A program made the translations under genes and the position numbers. Below the pieces are notes generated by a model that saw nothing but the letters and a program-made list of their open reading frames with translations, ran no database searches and had not been told where the DNA came from. A DNA stretch of 64,000 nucleotides from Chrysemys picta bellii (Eukaryota > Chordata > Testudines > Emydidae). The DNA lies in the NCBI RefSeq assembly GCF_011386835.1, contig NC_088805.1:17914836-17978835 (forward strand). Reading direction: 5' to 3'. Each line of letters starts with the position of its first letter. The stretch's first letter is position 1. Of the stretch, positions 24,165-35,794 are shown piece by piece.

Positions 24165-24370
24165 AAGATCATCTTCTATATAGAGCTTTACAGCTATATA
24201 TCTTAAAAGTATTTCACAAGTGTGGGTAAATATTGTCTCCCATTTTATAGTGGGGATATACAGAAAGAGCAAGGTAAAAACAGCTTGTCCAGAGTCTTGC
24301 AGAGCCAGTGGCAGAGATGGAACAGATCCCAGGTCCCGAGTCCTCAGTCCTGTGTTCCAGATACTGGACC
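24165..24370 (-). mobile_element. MIR/CORE-SINE-like copy (minus)
   Basis: On the + strand the cues are tctcccattttatagtgggg (24236), gcttgtccagagtcttgcag (24283) and ggcagagatggaacagatcc (24311). These are the complement of the conserved MIR core and its 5' half. It is old and lacks recognisable ends. Confidence 0.6.
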
Positions 24371-25423
24371 ATGCTTCCATCCCCCCAAAAAAATTCATAT
24401 GTGGAACCTGAACTGATCTATGTTCAACTATGACATATGTTACTACATTCTTGTTTTAAAGATCTCTCAACTATGAGAAATTCTGATCTAGTTCCGAATT
24501 ACCCGAGTCAGGCCCATCTTTACATCAGTTACGCAAAACGAAAAAAGCTGAACATTTTAACAGTCTAAGCAGCATGTACAGTAATGTAGAATAAGTTTCA
24601 GGATGAGGCCTTGCTTGGCTTTGCCTTATGCTGGTGTAAATCCGGGACATTGGATCGCTATATGGATCATTAACTCCACTGAAAGCAGTGACATTATACC
24701 AGTGCAAGTGAAAGAAGACCCAACCTCTTGTGCCTGCCAGGAAAAATGGAAAAACAAAGGCATCTTAAAAACATTAACAAATCTAAGTGGAAGCTTTTAG
24801 AGATCTTTCCTGAACTTTTAAATCTCTCTCTCAAAAAAAAAAAAAAATTAATAATTTCAGGATGTCCACAAGACACATGGTGTATGAACTCTCAAACACA
24901 TTCAAATCCAAATATTTGAAAAGACCTAAGCATATAACACAGTTTATCCTGGAGGCATAAAACAAAATTGGGAACATTCTACTTGCTTGGGCCAACACAA
25001 TCAGGGGAAAAATGAAGTTTTGATTGGATGACACCCGTGCTGGCTCCATGCTGCTATCTACTATACATGGACTGTAGCACTAAAATGCCCTGAGCAACAC
25101 CACTGTCATACTGCACATTTCAGAGAAGTGCTTGGTTTCACCCCTAAGTGCACACACATTTTAGGAGAGAGAGAGGGGGGGAAAAAAGAAAAAAAAAAGA
25201 TGCTGTGAACTTACATAGCATCATTTGATGCTCATCAATGTGAGGAAACAGCAATGGTGATTAATGCCAGTCTAAGTATGGGCAGATATGGTGTCCACTC
25301 CATGCTCCCAGAGCCACACTGACTAACTCCCTGCTCTGCCAAATCAGGTGGTAGATTTGGGATTGTTTTCATTTTTTTCCTCCTTACTTAACCAAGGCAT
25401 TGACATTAACCAAGTAGTCTATG
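24371..25423. other. No gene recognised
   Basis: Unique AT-rich DNA with an A-run at 24835 and a GA/A-rich tract around 25165-25200. A strong minus-strand donor-like site at 25215 has no open frame behind it. Confidence 0.5.
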
Positions 25424-25431
25424 TGCTACAG

Positions 25432-25731
25432 CAGTGGGACACCGCTTGTGTAGGGAAAGCCCCTGGTGGGCCAGGCCGGTTTGTTTACTTGCCGCGTCCG
25501 CAAGTCCAGCCGATTGCGGCTCCCACTGGCCGCGGTTCACTGCTCCAGGTCAATGGGAGCTGCTGGAAGCGGCAGCCAGTACGTCCCTCAGCCCGCGCCG
25601 CTTCCAGCAGCTCCCATTGGCCTGGAGCGGCGAACCGCGGCCGGACCTGCGAACGCAGCAGGTAAACAAACCAGCCCGGCCCACCAGGGGCTTTCCCTAC
25701 ACAAGCGGCACCCCAAGTTTGGGAAACACTG
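25432..25731. mobile_element. GC-rich hAT foldback element
   Basis: The two halves of this 300-bp element are long inverted repeats. The left arm runs cagtgggacaccgcttgtgt ... gggagctgctggaagcggc. The right arm runs gccgcttccagcagctccc ... acaagcggcaccccaagtttgggaaacactg. The flanks tgctacag (25424-25431) and tgctagag (25732-25739) match at 7 of 8, a hAT-type target duplication. The termini, cagtg and cactg, fit hAT ends. The open frames crossing it (25348-25912) are GC-rich artefacts. Confidence 0.85.
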
Positions 25732-25930
25732 TGCTAGAGGATTCACATTTCTCAAGTACTGCTACTGCTGTAAACCTTCTGAGTATCTCTTAACCTCCAC
25801 CTACTATAATTTGCTTTGTGGTCCCTTTCCCTTAATTCTTCTCTCCTGGAAATGGAACATGGGTGCAATTTCTTCCCCAATTAAGCAACAGAGGGTCCTG
25901 TGGCACCTTTGAGACTAACAGAAGTACTGG

Positions 25931-25969
25931 GAGCATAAGCTTTCGTGGGTAAGAACCTCACTTCTTCAG
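25931..25969 (-). ncRNA. Hammerhead-ribozyme-like motif, copy A minus arm
   Basis: The minus strand carries CTGAAGA (25963-25969), a hairpin that can form helix II (GTG-GGT/ACC-CAC with a bulged A), GAAA (25941-25944), a 2-bp helix III (GC-TTAT-GC) and TC at the expected cleavage triplet (GCTC, 25931-25934). This order is that of the hammerhead core. Two features weaken it: one extra A lies between the CTGAAGA box and helix II, and I see no clear helix I partner. Activity is not implied. Confidence 0.42.
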
Positions 25970-25975
25970 ATGCAT

Positions 25976-26015
25976 CTGAAGAAGTGAGGTTCTTACCCAC
26001 GAAAGCTTATGCTCC
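25976..26015 (+). ncRNA. Hammerhead-ribozyme-like motif, copy A plus arm
   Basis: This is the mirror copy of the minus-strand motif: CTGAAGA 25976-25982, helix II 25984-26000, GAAA 26001-26004, helix III GC-TTAT-GC 26005-26012, TC at 26013-26014. It is base-for-base the same as the minus arm. As in that arm, an extra A precedes helix II and helix I is not evident in the palindromic context. Confidence 0.42.
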
Positions 26016-26469
26016 CAGTACTTCTGTTAGTCTCAAAGGTGCCACAGGACCCTCTGTTGCTTTTTACAGATTCAGACTAACACGGCTACCCCTCTGATAC
26101 TCTTCCCCAATTAACTGTCATGTTACAGGAGAGCTGGGGAACAAATAATTTAAAAAGCAGCAGGAAGATAGGAAACGTGAAACAAGGAGGAGAAAACAGT
26201 AGGGTGGGACCTTGCTGGAAGCCAGCGCAAAAGCTATTAACACCACAAAGGGAAAACCACATTTAGACAGCCCCTCAGGATTCACATCTGGAGGATATTG
26301 ACAGAATGACCCTGTGTGGAGAAGCAGGGAGAAGAACAGCTCTGATACACTGCAGGAGATGTCCCAGACCAAACAAGGGCCCTGTTTTCATTCATACTGT
26401 GCAACTGACAATATTTCTCAGTCCCTTTCAATAATAATATTTTACAGTTCTAGAGAAACTGCCTTCCTA

Positions 26470-26765
26470 GGACCTCAGGTCTCATAAAACATTGACAAGT
26501 ATAGCCTCAACACTCCTGCTAAGTAGTATTATCTCCATTTCACAGATAAGTAAACTGAGGCACAGGTTGGTAAGTGACCTACCCAAGATCTCACAAAACT
26601 TATCTAGATTAAGAGAGAGGTCAAGTTTAGGCTGGGTGTAGCTAAAATGTTAACTAATCACAGTCTCTTACTACTTACACAGAAACACCAAAAGTCAGCC
26701 TCTGTCAGCGCCAGGAATAGAACCTAGGTTTTCTCCTGACTCACAATCCTGCACCTTAATCACAC
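26470..26765 (-). mobile_element. MIR/CORE-SINE-like copy (minus)
   Basis: The + strand carries tctccatttcacagataagt (26531), aaactgaggcacaggttggt (26551) and caggaatagaacctaggttt (26711). These are the complement of the conserved MIR segments, in the right order. The copy is interrupted by about 70 bp of other sequence after 26605. Confidence 0.65.
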
Positions 26766-27664
26766 ACACATCTTTCAGGCTTTTTGCAAAATTAATTATT
26801 CTTTTCGGGGAAAAAGTATTGTAAAGTGACCCAGAAAAGGGAGGTTAAAATGTAGAACTAGTCACCTCTGAAACTCATTTGTTAGGAATTTCAGAAATGC
26901 TCTACACAGATGTTGCACATCAGTTTATGCGCTTGTTAACATTTTGTTGGACTGTCGCACATCTGAGAGATTAGATTTGTGGGGAGTTAAATGCAAAACT
27001 CCCATTAATGCTGATCATAATTCTCTCTGCACACTGATGAGAATATGAAATCCCATGGTCCTTAATGGCCACAAGTTGATTCAACATGGCCAGTCAGGGT
27101 GGGGTCACTAAGCCCTGTACTATCTGGTCTTTTTCTCTTCGTACTCCTTCTATTGCTTTTCTACAGCCCAGGCTTTTGCCATTTGTAGTTTTCATAAGCA
27201 TTCTTTTCCATGCAGGCATCCACTGTCCTTGATAGTCTGTTTATTTTCTTAAATTCTGAACACATAATAACCATTGTGCTGCTGAAATGGGAGCTTATCT
27301 CTTTAGACATTTTCAAAGCATTCTCTATTTCTTTATTGCCCATCCTACCTTGGCATTTGATGCGCAACATTCATCTCTTCAGTGCATGTCTGAAGAGTTC
27401 AACCTCCTATTTAGCAACTCTGAAAAGCCAGTTCTTTGACCAGTAGGACATCATGAGCGGTTCCTTCTTCCCCTTTCACAGCAATCTTTTAGAACCATCA
27501 AATACAATTCATAGGAGTTCTGCTGAAGTTTTTATTGCCATCCCCTTTCAATCTAAATGCAGGACCAAGATACATACTCACTCAGTAGGCTGGAGGGAGT
27601 AGAAACGATCCATCACAGCTGGTATTGCTGTATCTGCCTTCTTTTCACCATACCAAACTTGTCA

Positions 27665-27862
27665 CTCATTCTGCATACTGGATAGAGTACTAGATAGGGA
27701 CTCAGAAGACAGAGGGTTTATTCCTAGCTCACCCACTATTTTGCTGGATGACTGGGGATAAACCATTTAAACCTCCCTGTTTTTCCATCTCGCCATCTGT
27801 AAAATGGGACTAATGATACCTATACCCTTCGTAAAGTGTTTTGAGCTCTATGAACAAAAAAT
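27665..27862 (+). mobile_element. MIR-like copy (plus)
   Basis: In the + orientation this reads tggatagagtactagatagg, then tgctggatgactggggataa, then gccatctgtaaaatgggac and gtaaagtgttttgagctcta. That is the canonical order of a MIR element including its most conserved core. No target duplication was found. Confidence 0.7.
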
Positions 27863-30800
27863 CATCATGTTAGACTCTTACTCTCCTACATAAATAACAC
27901 CAGTTTTCCCCCCAGTTTCTGCAAAAGCTACATCACATACGGCATATAGTTTAACTCCTGCTAGGAAGATATCATCTGTGTACTGAAATTCACTAGAGCC
28001 AAATCTCTTCCCAATTATCTAATACTTGGTTTATTTTGTTACATCACAATAACGGGAGACTAGAGCATGAAGGCTAGTTTAATCCAATTTAGCAAAGTTC
28101 TGCTCATCTGCTTGATTGGGGAAGAGCAATGTTTCTGATGATCAACTAAAGCACCATTAGTTATTCACAAGGATAGATCTTAAATAATGAAGAAACATTT
28201 CCATCCCCAAAATTTCTTATTTCTATGTAGTGAGAAGACTCAGTTCCATGAGATTAAAAACCTGCAGTTCATATAATCACCACACTATGAATTAAAGTGT
28301 GTTTTTACAAATATTTTTCTAATAGTACATTCATATATGTTTTGAAAATCCTTTTTTTCCCCTCACAGAAACAAAAATCCCTCTTCAGGTCTCCAAATTG
28401 AAACCAGCTGTATATCCACTCCTCCAGGTCAAACCTCAACTCCTGACTATGTCTTGTTACTGGAATGAAAGAGAAATGTGGCTGGCATAACAAGTACAGC
28501 ACATTAAAGAATGCTCTAAGTCAAGTGAACATACATCCTGCTTAGAAGTCCAGTTGCAAAATACAGCACACTTCCACTTCTGCCTCATTGCAAGTTCTGA
28601 TCATCTACTTACATGCACATCTACGACTAAGTATCTACCACCCTTTTTAGCATCTGTAGCCCACCATTGGTCTACTTGACAAACCTACAGCTAGCTAGCC
28701 TTTTTGGTCAAAATACTACTTTTTGAATCCTAGCTGCTGAAATCTTTAATTTGAAATCAGTGGACTCTGATTTGGTTCACTTCAAGTATTCATTCTTTGC
28801 TGCTATACAGCCACCAGAGCAGTGGTCTTGCCATCTGGCACACTAGTGAAGGCAAGCTTGTGTAACAGGATCTGCTGGCAGTCCTTGAGGCACACAGCCA
28901 AATGGGTTTTGACTGTCTAATTTTGTTACTATTCTCCATCACAAGCACCATGGGCTGTTGGAGTATTTTTCCCCCATCATGCAGCAAGTTCTCTTTAATT
29001 AAGGCATTCAAACCACTCTCTCAGCTACATTAGCACGAACACATTTTCAGAAGTGTAGAAACTGGAATGACTTTGGAGGGGAAACGAGACACCCAGCTAC
29101 CTGAAGATAATCCTATGGTATGGTGCTCGGCTCTAACTGATGATGCTGTGTCAATGTCAGACACAAAATAGCCTAACACCAGTCACTATGGCAGTTTAAT
29201 TCCCTAGTACCAGTTGTTTACAGTAAAGAGCCATTTGGCTGCTCAGTAAGGGAAGCATTACAAATATTTAAGGTATTAATAAATGACGCTAATTTATGTA
29301 GTAATTGGGTACATACAAGCGGTTCTTTGGACTACATGTTTGACTGACTTCATTTTTTAGTTTAAAATTTCATCCAGAGCTTTATTGGATAAAAATACTC
29401 AAAAAAGTGCCTAAAATGCTTAGAAGCTTGAGACACATTGACGTCCATTGTCTCAAGTCAATCAGGTGCTTTGGAAAAGTTTACCCGTTGTCTTTACCAA
29501 TTAAAATAACTTGTTTATCTAGCCAGGTACATCCAGAAAGAACGTCATTCTTTCCAGTGCAAATGGGATATTTTTGGTCAGGTTCATTTACTGACAGACA
29601 ATCACTTATGACAATGGGATATTTCATCACGTATGCTGGGTGGTGCAGAAGTAAAAGCAAGGAACAGGAACTGGCCAATAATGGGAAAAGAGAGCCACTT
29701 GGGAAGCATTTTCCTCTCCCCTCTTGCCATAGAAGCCCATCTGCATGATCAGTGAATAGCTGGAACTTTAAGAGTCCTAGGAGCAAGGACGGATGAGGTG
29801 GAAACAGAGTCATGGAGCGGTTACTCTACATCACATCATCCCACAGAAAACTAGCCTCCCACATTCAGTTGGACTATCCCTGAGATAAAGATGAATGTCC
29901 TCCTCCCTTCCTCAGGTGATGGTGTAAACAGGTATAAATCAGGTTCCCTCCCTATGGCAGCAAATGATAACACATGGACGGCATGGGCCTGGATAGGGAT
30001 GTCCTGAGTTCTAGGAGGTTGTCTAATGGATTTGGGGCCCATCTATTCTGGTAGGGGGTCCATGTCCCCATGCCACATTCCCCTTGGTGTAACACAAACT
30101 ACTTCCTGATGGAGATGACATTTCAGGATTTCTATGAGATTTATTGGAGTTTCTCAGAACAGTTTTTCCCCCATCTGGAGAGTTTTTCCTTACAGAAGGG
30201 GATAGGATTTAGGGCAGGCTTACCTGGTTGGATATTTTGGAGAGATCTTTTTTTAAAATATTCTGTAAATTCAGACCAAAGCATACTGGTATTGTGGGAA
30301 AACCAAACAATTTCATTTCACCAGCTCATCCAAGCTTGTGTTAAGTGAGCCCTCCATAACCTCAGAAAATGTGTAAGGCAGACAAAAAAAAACCCAAAAC
30401 TTATTTAACTCACGTGGCCTGGTCATAGATTTGAGAAGACATTTGCTAGTGGTATGGTAAGTGGGAAAATAAGATTAAGCTGCTCAGCAAAAAAAGGTAC
30501 ACTAATTTCTAATGGATCTTTTAAAAACTCCAACTTCTCTTAGGGAAATGCACTTTAAAGCATCTTCCCATTAACTACATTTTCACGAGTGCCTCCTAAG
30601 ACAAGAAACAGTCTCAAAGCTTAGGCAGATGTACAGACCTGGCCTTGTCTCCATGAGTAGTGGTGTAGACCTTGTAACTGCACTGCACTCCATGCTAGGT
30701 AATTATGATGTGCAACAGCTTGAAAGTATCACTTCACAGAATCTGCATTTCTATCATCAACTGATGCAGTGCCGGAGAAAACGGGAACTCATAAGCAAAA

Positions 30801-31002
30801 TTTCCCCGTATGACTAGGCAAAGAAGATCTCATCGTCCTTCCAGCCTAGGCAGTCTGACAGGTAAGTCCCATTTAGCATTACCACTGCTTGCAACTGTAT
30901 CACGTCATGCAATATTTGGTGTTTTTCTTAAAGCGCCAGCCTCTGAAGAGAAGGGATTACACTGCTCTACAGCCAAAATGCTTCTGAAATAAATGGAGTC
31001 AA
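27863..31002. other. No gene recognised
   Basis: Unique AT-rich DNA. At 28370 a strong + strand acceptor-like sequence (ttttttcccctcacag) opens a short frame ending at a stop at 28492; I do not trust it as an exon. The minus-strand frame at 27161-27370 (69 residues, Lys-rich) resembles decayed LINE or transposon coding text, but I cannot name the family. Confidence 0.45.
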
Positions 31003-33452
31003 ACTTTACTAATTCTGGGTCACTGAGAACGAAAATGATGCTTAAAATTGTTGATTGGCTCTAGTTTTCAAGATATGCTATTGGGTCAGTATATACGACC
31101 CTTGACTTGGGAATGGCGGAGGATAAGTGAGTTATAAAGGGAAGGGATCTCAATTTAAACCAGAAATGACTAAAATACATCTTTGACTGGATCTATGAAT
31201 AAATCTATGACTGGGTTTGGACAGTACTTGCTTTTTAGGCAAAACAATGAATGATGCCATCTGAAGCTGGTATTGCGTCATACATGATATGAATTGCATC
31301 ATGTTATTCCTAGAAGTCATGGATGATGCAATCATAACGAAGCTTACATCACTCTGCTGAACAAATTGCCCTCTTTCAGCTCTAGAAATCATACAGTGTC
31401 ATGCTCTCTTATTTGTCAGTGTTTGATTTTGCAAAGGGACACATTTCTGTTTAGCCAAAGTGAGCAGAGATGCCTCGTACTTGTGTGAACAGTGCAGATA
31501 ACTTCTGCTATGTTTGTGGTGAAGTGACTTTTGCATCACAAAAGCGCAGTATAACCACTATGGTTAAGAAAGCCTATCATCTTTATTTTGGCTGCAAAAT
31601 TGGAGATCAGGACAAGAGGTGGGCCCCACACATATGCTGCGACACTTGTGCAACAAATCTTCGCCAGTGGTTGAACAGGAAAAGGAAATCTATGCCTTTT
31701 GCAGTGCCAATGATTTGGAGAGAGCCAACAGATCATACCAGCAATTGTTACTTCTGCATGGTGCCTCCAGTTGGGAAAGGTGTGTCAAAGAAGAAAAAGT
31801 GGACTGTGCATTATCCAAACATTCCATCAGCTATACGCCCAGTACCCCACGGAGAAGGACTGCCGGTTCATGATGCACCAGAATCATTCTCACTTGAGTC
31901 AGACGAGGAAGAGGATGAAACTTCTGGTCCTGAACCATCAATGTCACAGGACCCACATTTTCTCCCATCCTCCTCCTCTGAACCACACCTCATAACACAA
32001 GGTGAACTGAATGACCTTGTCAGGGATTTGGAACTACCCAGGAGTAAGGCAGAGCTGTTGGGCTCCAGACTACAGCAGTGGAATCTCCTGGCAGGTGATG
32101 TTAGGGTTTCCATGTTCCGTGACCGTCAAAAGGATCTTGTCCCATTCTTCTTCATGGAAGGTGATCTTGTAGCCTGCAACAACATCGATGGTGTGATGGC
32201 AGCCCTCAACATCATTCACGATCCAGATGAGTGGAGACTGTTCATTGATTCATGGAAGACGAGTCTTAAAGCTGTTTTACTGCATAATGGCAATGTTTTG
32301 CCATCAATTCCAGTTGGTCATGCAGTCCATATGAAGGAAACTTATGTCAACATGAAACAACTTTTGAGGTGCATAAACTATGACCAACATCAGTAGCAGC
32401 TTTGTGGCGATTTGAAGGTTGTTGCTCTCTTGCTTGGTCTGCACACTGGATTCACAAAGTACTGCTGTTTTCTCTGCGAATGGGATAGTCGTGCAAGAGC
32501 TTCCCACTACATCAAGGAAGATTGGCTACTCCGACAGTCATTGGAGCCTGGGAGGAAAAGTGTTCAGCATGCACCGCTTGTTGAATCAAGGAAGATTTTG
32601 TTGCCACCCTTACACATCAAGCTGGGTCTGATGAAGAACTTTGTCAAGGCCATTGACAAAACACAAGCAGCTTTCAAGTACCTCCGTGGAAAATTTCCAA
32701 GGTTAAGTGAAGCTAAGATAAAGGAAGGTGTCTGTTGGTCCTCAGATTTGTAAACTTCTTCGAGAGGATGCATTTGACCATGCATTGCGTGGTAAGGAAA
32801 AGACGTCATGGAAAGCCTTCCAGTTAGTGGCAATAAATTCTCGGAAACAACAAGGCAGACAACTACAGGTTGTTGGTGGAAAACCTCCTCAAGGCATACA
32901 AAAGCCTTGGTTGCAACATGTCACTGAAGATACATTTTTTGCACTCTCATCTAGATTTTTTTCCACCGAACTGCGGAGCAGTGAGCGACAAGCACGGCGA
33001 GCGATTTCACAAGGACATTGCAACAATGGAGAAACGCTATCAGGGCAAATGGAGCCCATCAATGCTTGCAGACTATTGCTGGACAGTGACAAGAGATGCT
33101 CCATTTAATAAATACAAGAGACAAGCCAAGAAGCACCGAGTAGACACTGAATAGGACTAAACTATGTACATAATAGTTTTTTGCCTTGTGTTTCATAATA
33201 AGTTTTATTTATATAACCCTTTTGCTGATTTTTAAAGTGTTACATAAACAGGACAGGTGAAATATTATAATGTAAAGCAACCATAAACACATGAAAAGAC
33301 CTAGGTTTACAATTTATGATTAAAACTCTACTATCTACACAATATACATAGACATAAAATGTAAAAACTTAAATATCTTAGAAACAGTAGCCAATCAGTT
33401 GTTTTAATTGTCATATTTGAATTCAGCACATCAAAATACATAATAAATAGCA
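31003..33452 (+). mobile_element. Decayed DNA transposon with Cys-rich protein
   Basis: A 2.45-kb unit around one broken coding region on the + strand. The ends form diverged inverted repeats. At 31032 the left reads ttaaaattgttgattggct, then aagatat. The complement of the right end (about 33376-33408) reads ttaaaacaactgattggct, then aagatat. Outward similarity is weaker and I could not fix exact termini or a target duplication. The coding text belongs to a dispersed multicopy protein family known to me from many animal genomes. I cannot assign it to a named superfamily. Confidence 0.6.
31470..33154 (+). pseudogene. Transposon-encoded Cys-rich protein, broken by a stop and two frameshifts
   Basis: The N-terminal 308 residues are open from ATG 31470 to TAG 32394-32396. 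The first 65 residues have a zinc-binding pattern: CYVCGE near residue 11, then ICCDTC near residue 50. A second motif, NCYFC, lies near residue 91. An acidic Ser/Glu-rich linker follows at about 140-165. After the stop the same frame continues (VVALLLGLHTGFTKYCCFLC) to about 32725. A frameshift leads to the GPQICKLLRED frame, and another near 32850 leads to LLVENLLKAYKSLGCNMSLK, IHFLHSHLDFFP and GERFHKDIATMEKRYQGKW, ending at 33154. Continuity of family-like text across all three frames shows one ancestral gene of roughly 560 codons. It is probably a transposase, but its catalytic residues are not identified. Confidence 0.75.
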
Positions 33453-35786
33453 CATTTTATCTCTGAAGCAGACGACTTCTCAAATATTGTAGACCAGTGT
33501 TACATGAAACTCAACTTTCATTTAAAAAAAATTGTTTGTAGTCCTTGTGATGAGGGAAAAGAAGTTTGAACACAAACTCTAAAGGCTCAACAACCCGAAG
33601 GCAAATCAGAAGATTCCAAATGTTTAAATGCTCATGATTTTTAAATCAAATTTTTATAGCATGTAAGTTTCTGCTAGAGTTTATGTTCAGGGAAGTGTAT
33701 TCATACTGGAGAAAGCAATCAAGTCATTTACAAGAAATAAACAAGATAGATTACAAGAATTACTGAAAGCCCCTAAAAGTATGAAATGCAAAAGTTTTAT
33801 TGCACTCTAACCCCTGACTAAGGGTTCGACTGAGTCAGGACTCTATTTAAAAATGCAAACACTGAAAAAAGAAGCCTCACTGTGCATTGCAAGAACAGCA
33901 CAACAACATACACTATGCATGTTCTATGCTTCACCCTGAAAAGGTGCCAACTACTCACTGTCAATGGACGTGGCGAGTGCTCAGCACCTCATAAGAGAGA
34001 AGATATTTCTTCTGCGCTTTTGCAGAAGGACGTGGCAGGGAATTCCATATCATGGTCATTGTTTAACTCACACATATGGCCACAAAGGCATGTCTAGACA
34101 GCAAGATAAAAACAGAAGAATGCATAATCTGATACAAAATACCTAACTATAATTTTGCAGGTTAAAAACAGATTACCAGAGTAACAGATTAGCATTGTGT
34201 GAGAAAAACAAAACAAAACAAAAAATGCTGTTTTGGTTTCAAATTTCTTAGCAATCATAGGCAGGAGCAATTAATATTATAGCCAGGCTAGGGACTTTGT
34301 GTCTGAAAAACGCTTATCCATATGCAGTAGTTTCATTTATAACTGATTATATGGATAATACTCTATTTAGGATCAAATTATAGTCCCACTGAAGCATGAG
34401 GCCCTGTATAAGAAAACCAAATAAAATTTAGTACTAGTTACAGATACAATTTATTCTTTCTTCAGTTTCAGCACTATGCCCAACATATATTCTGGGTTTT
34501 TTTCTGAAATTCAGGTAATAAAAGGAGAACCGCATATGACACATGAGAAGGGACTGCAACATTTTGAGGCACGTAGCATTACTCTCAAACTGAACATCAC
34601 ACTGGTTTTTCGACTGAGCCATGCATGGCCAAGATGCCAGTTTATTATATGCCTCATGTCAGTGGGCAGGACGTCACAAGCCATGAAATGTTGCATCTCG
34701 GCTGCAAAATGATGCAGAGATCACTGAGCAAATCTATGGTAGTAGCAGGACTATTTTATGGATTGCAACACTCATAAGATATTGGGGGGAAAAAAAGCTG
34801 TTTATACAGCTTTATCACAGTGCGTGGCAATTTACCGACATGCTAGAAGATCCCTGTCCCATTGTTACAAATTAAAGAAAGACTATTATGGTTACAGATG
34901 AAAACACTACATATGGATGAGTACAATCTCGTCAAGACTTTATGGACTTAAAGCCCCGCTCCCCCTCCCCCAAGAGTCACATATCTGTACGATGTCCTGA
35001 AGTACAATATTTTGCATTCAGATCTTTGAGCTGAGAGATGTGTGAAATTCCATGCAGACAGGCATCTTCCTCTTGGCTATGTATCTGAAGTGGCTTGTAT
35101 TCCAGCAAGCATATTACATATATTATGAGTCTGAAGCATGCTTCCAATACTCTAAATTCAGACCTAGTATGCAAATACTTTGCATGTTGCCTAAAGCCTC
35201 ACATTTGTGGTTAAACCTCACTGTGTTTTCCTTATCTCTGAGCATGGGTGCATTAGACACACACGGACCCAATGTACATTTTTGGAAGACTGCAGCATCT
35301 CCGGGGAAGAGAAGTTTTGTGCTGAAGTTGTTATGAGCCCTTCACACTCTGGTTATTCCACTTTATGGTGTTATGAATCTCTGACTAAGAATCATGCCCT
35401 AAAAGTTCCAGGACTGGCCCGTAACTGCTTGACCAACAAAGGAAGTTTGAGGACTGCAGCACTCTAAGCGGGTGGGATGTTTCAGCAATTGAGATGGTCA
35501 AAAATAGAACAGACTCCTCAAGGTTATTTCCCAAGAGTCTCAGAATGCAACAATAAATACTACTATACTGTTCAAACAAAAAAACGACAAATCCCAGTCT
35601 GGGTTAATTCTTCAGCCCCATAGTAACAGAGTGTGGAGTCCTCCTTGCTCTAACATTGCCCTGTATCCCAAGAACACAACTGGCCATCAGTCTCAAAATC
35701 TTGCTTCATTATCCTCCCCAAGCATTTGAGGGAAGGAGGAAGCAGAGCTGGAGTTAGGTCCCCCGATCTACCAGTAACAAGACAGC
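33453..35786. other. No gene recognised
   Basis: AT-rich unique DNA. The segment 34480-34740 stands out as less AT-rich and open on both strands for 60-78 codons, but has no recognisable domain; it could be a conserved non-coding element. Confidence 0.45.
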
Positions 35787-35794
35787 ACCTCAGT

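Larger units (their letters stand above)
25885..26100. mobile_element. Palindromic Penelope-like terminal-repeat copy A
   Basis: This inverted dimer is centred on tcttcagatgcatctgaaga (about 25963-25982). The left arm starts gcaacagagggtcctgtggc. The right arm is its complement and continues 39 bp further, to ...ggctacccctctgata. The flanks are an identical 14-bp duplication (25871-25884 and 26101-26114, tcttccccaattaa). The arms contain hammerhead-like cores. Duplication length, inverted structure and ribozyme-like core fit Penelope-like elements, but no reverse transcriptase is present; the family name is inferred. Three other copies are in the window. Confidence 0.7.

Noticed and set aside
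25215..25300. Minus-strand donor-like gtaagt
   Set aside because: No open frame leads into it from any acceptor.
25348..25912. 105-148 residue frames in three + strand phases
   Set aside because: They cross the GC-rich foldback element, where all frames are open, and run into the palindromic repeat.
28371..28492. Possible + strand exon behind a strong pyrimidine-rich acceptor
   Set aside because: Open frame is short, the only donor-like gt (after CTCCAG) is weak, strand disagrees with the better candidates, and no homology is recognised.
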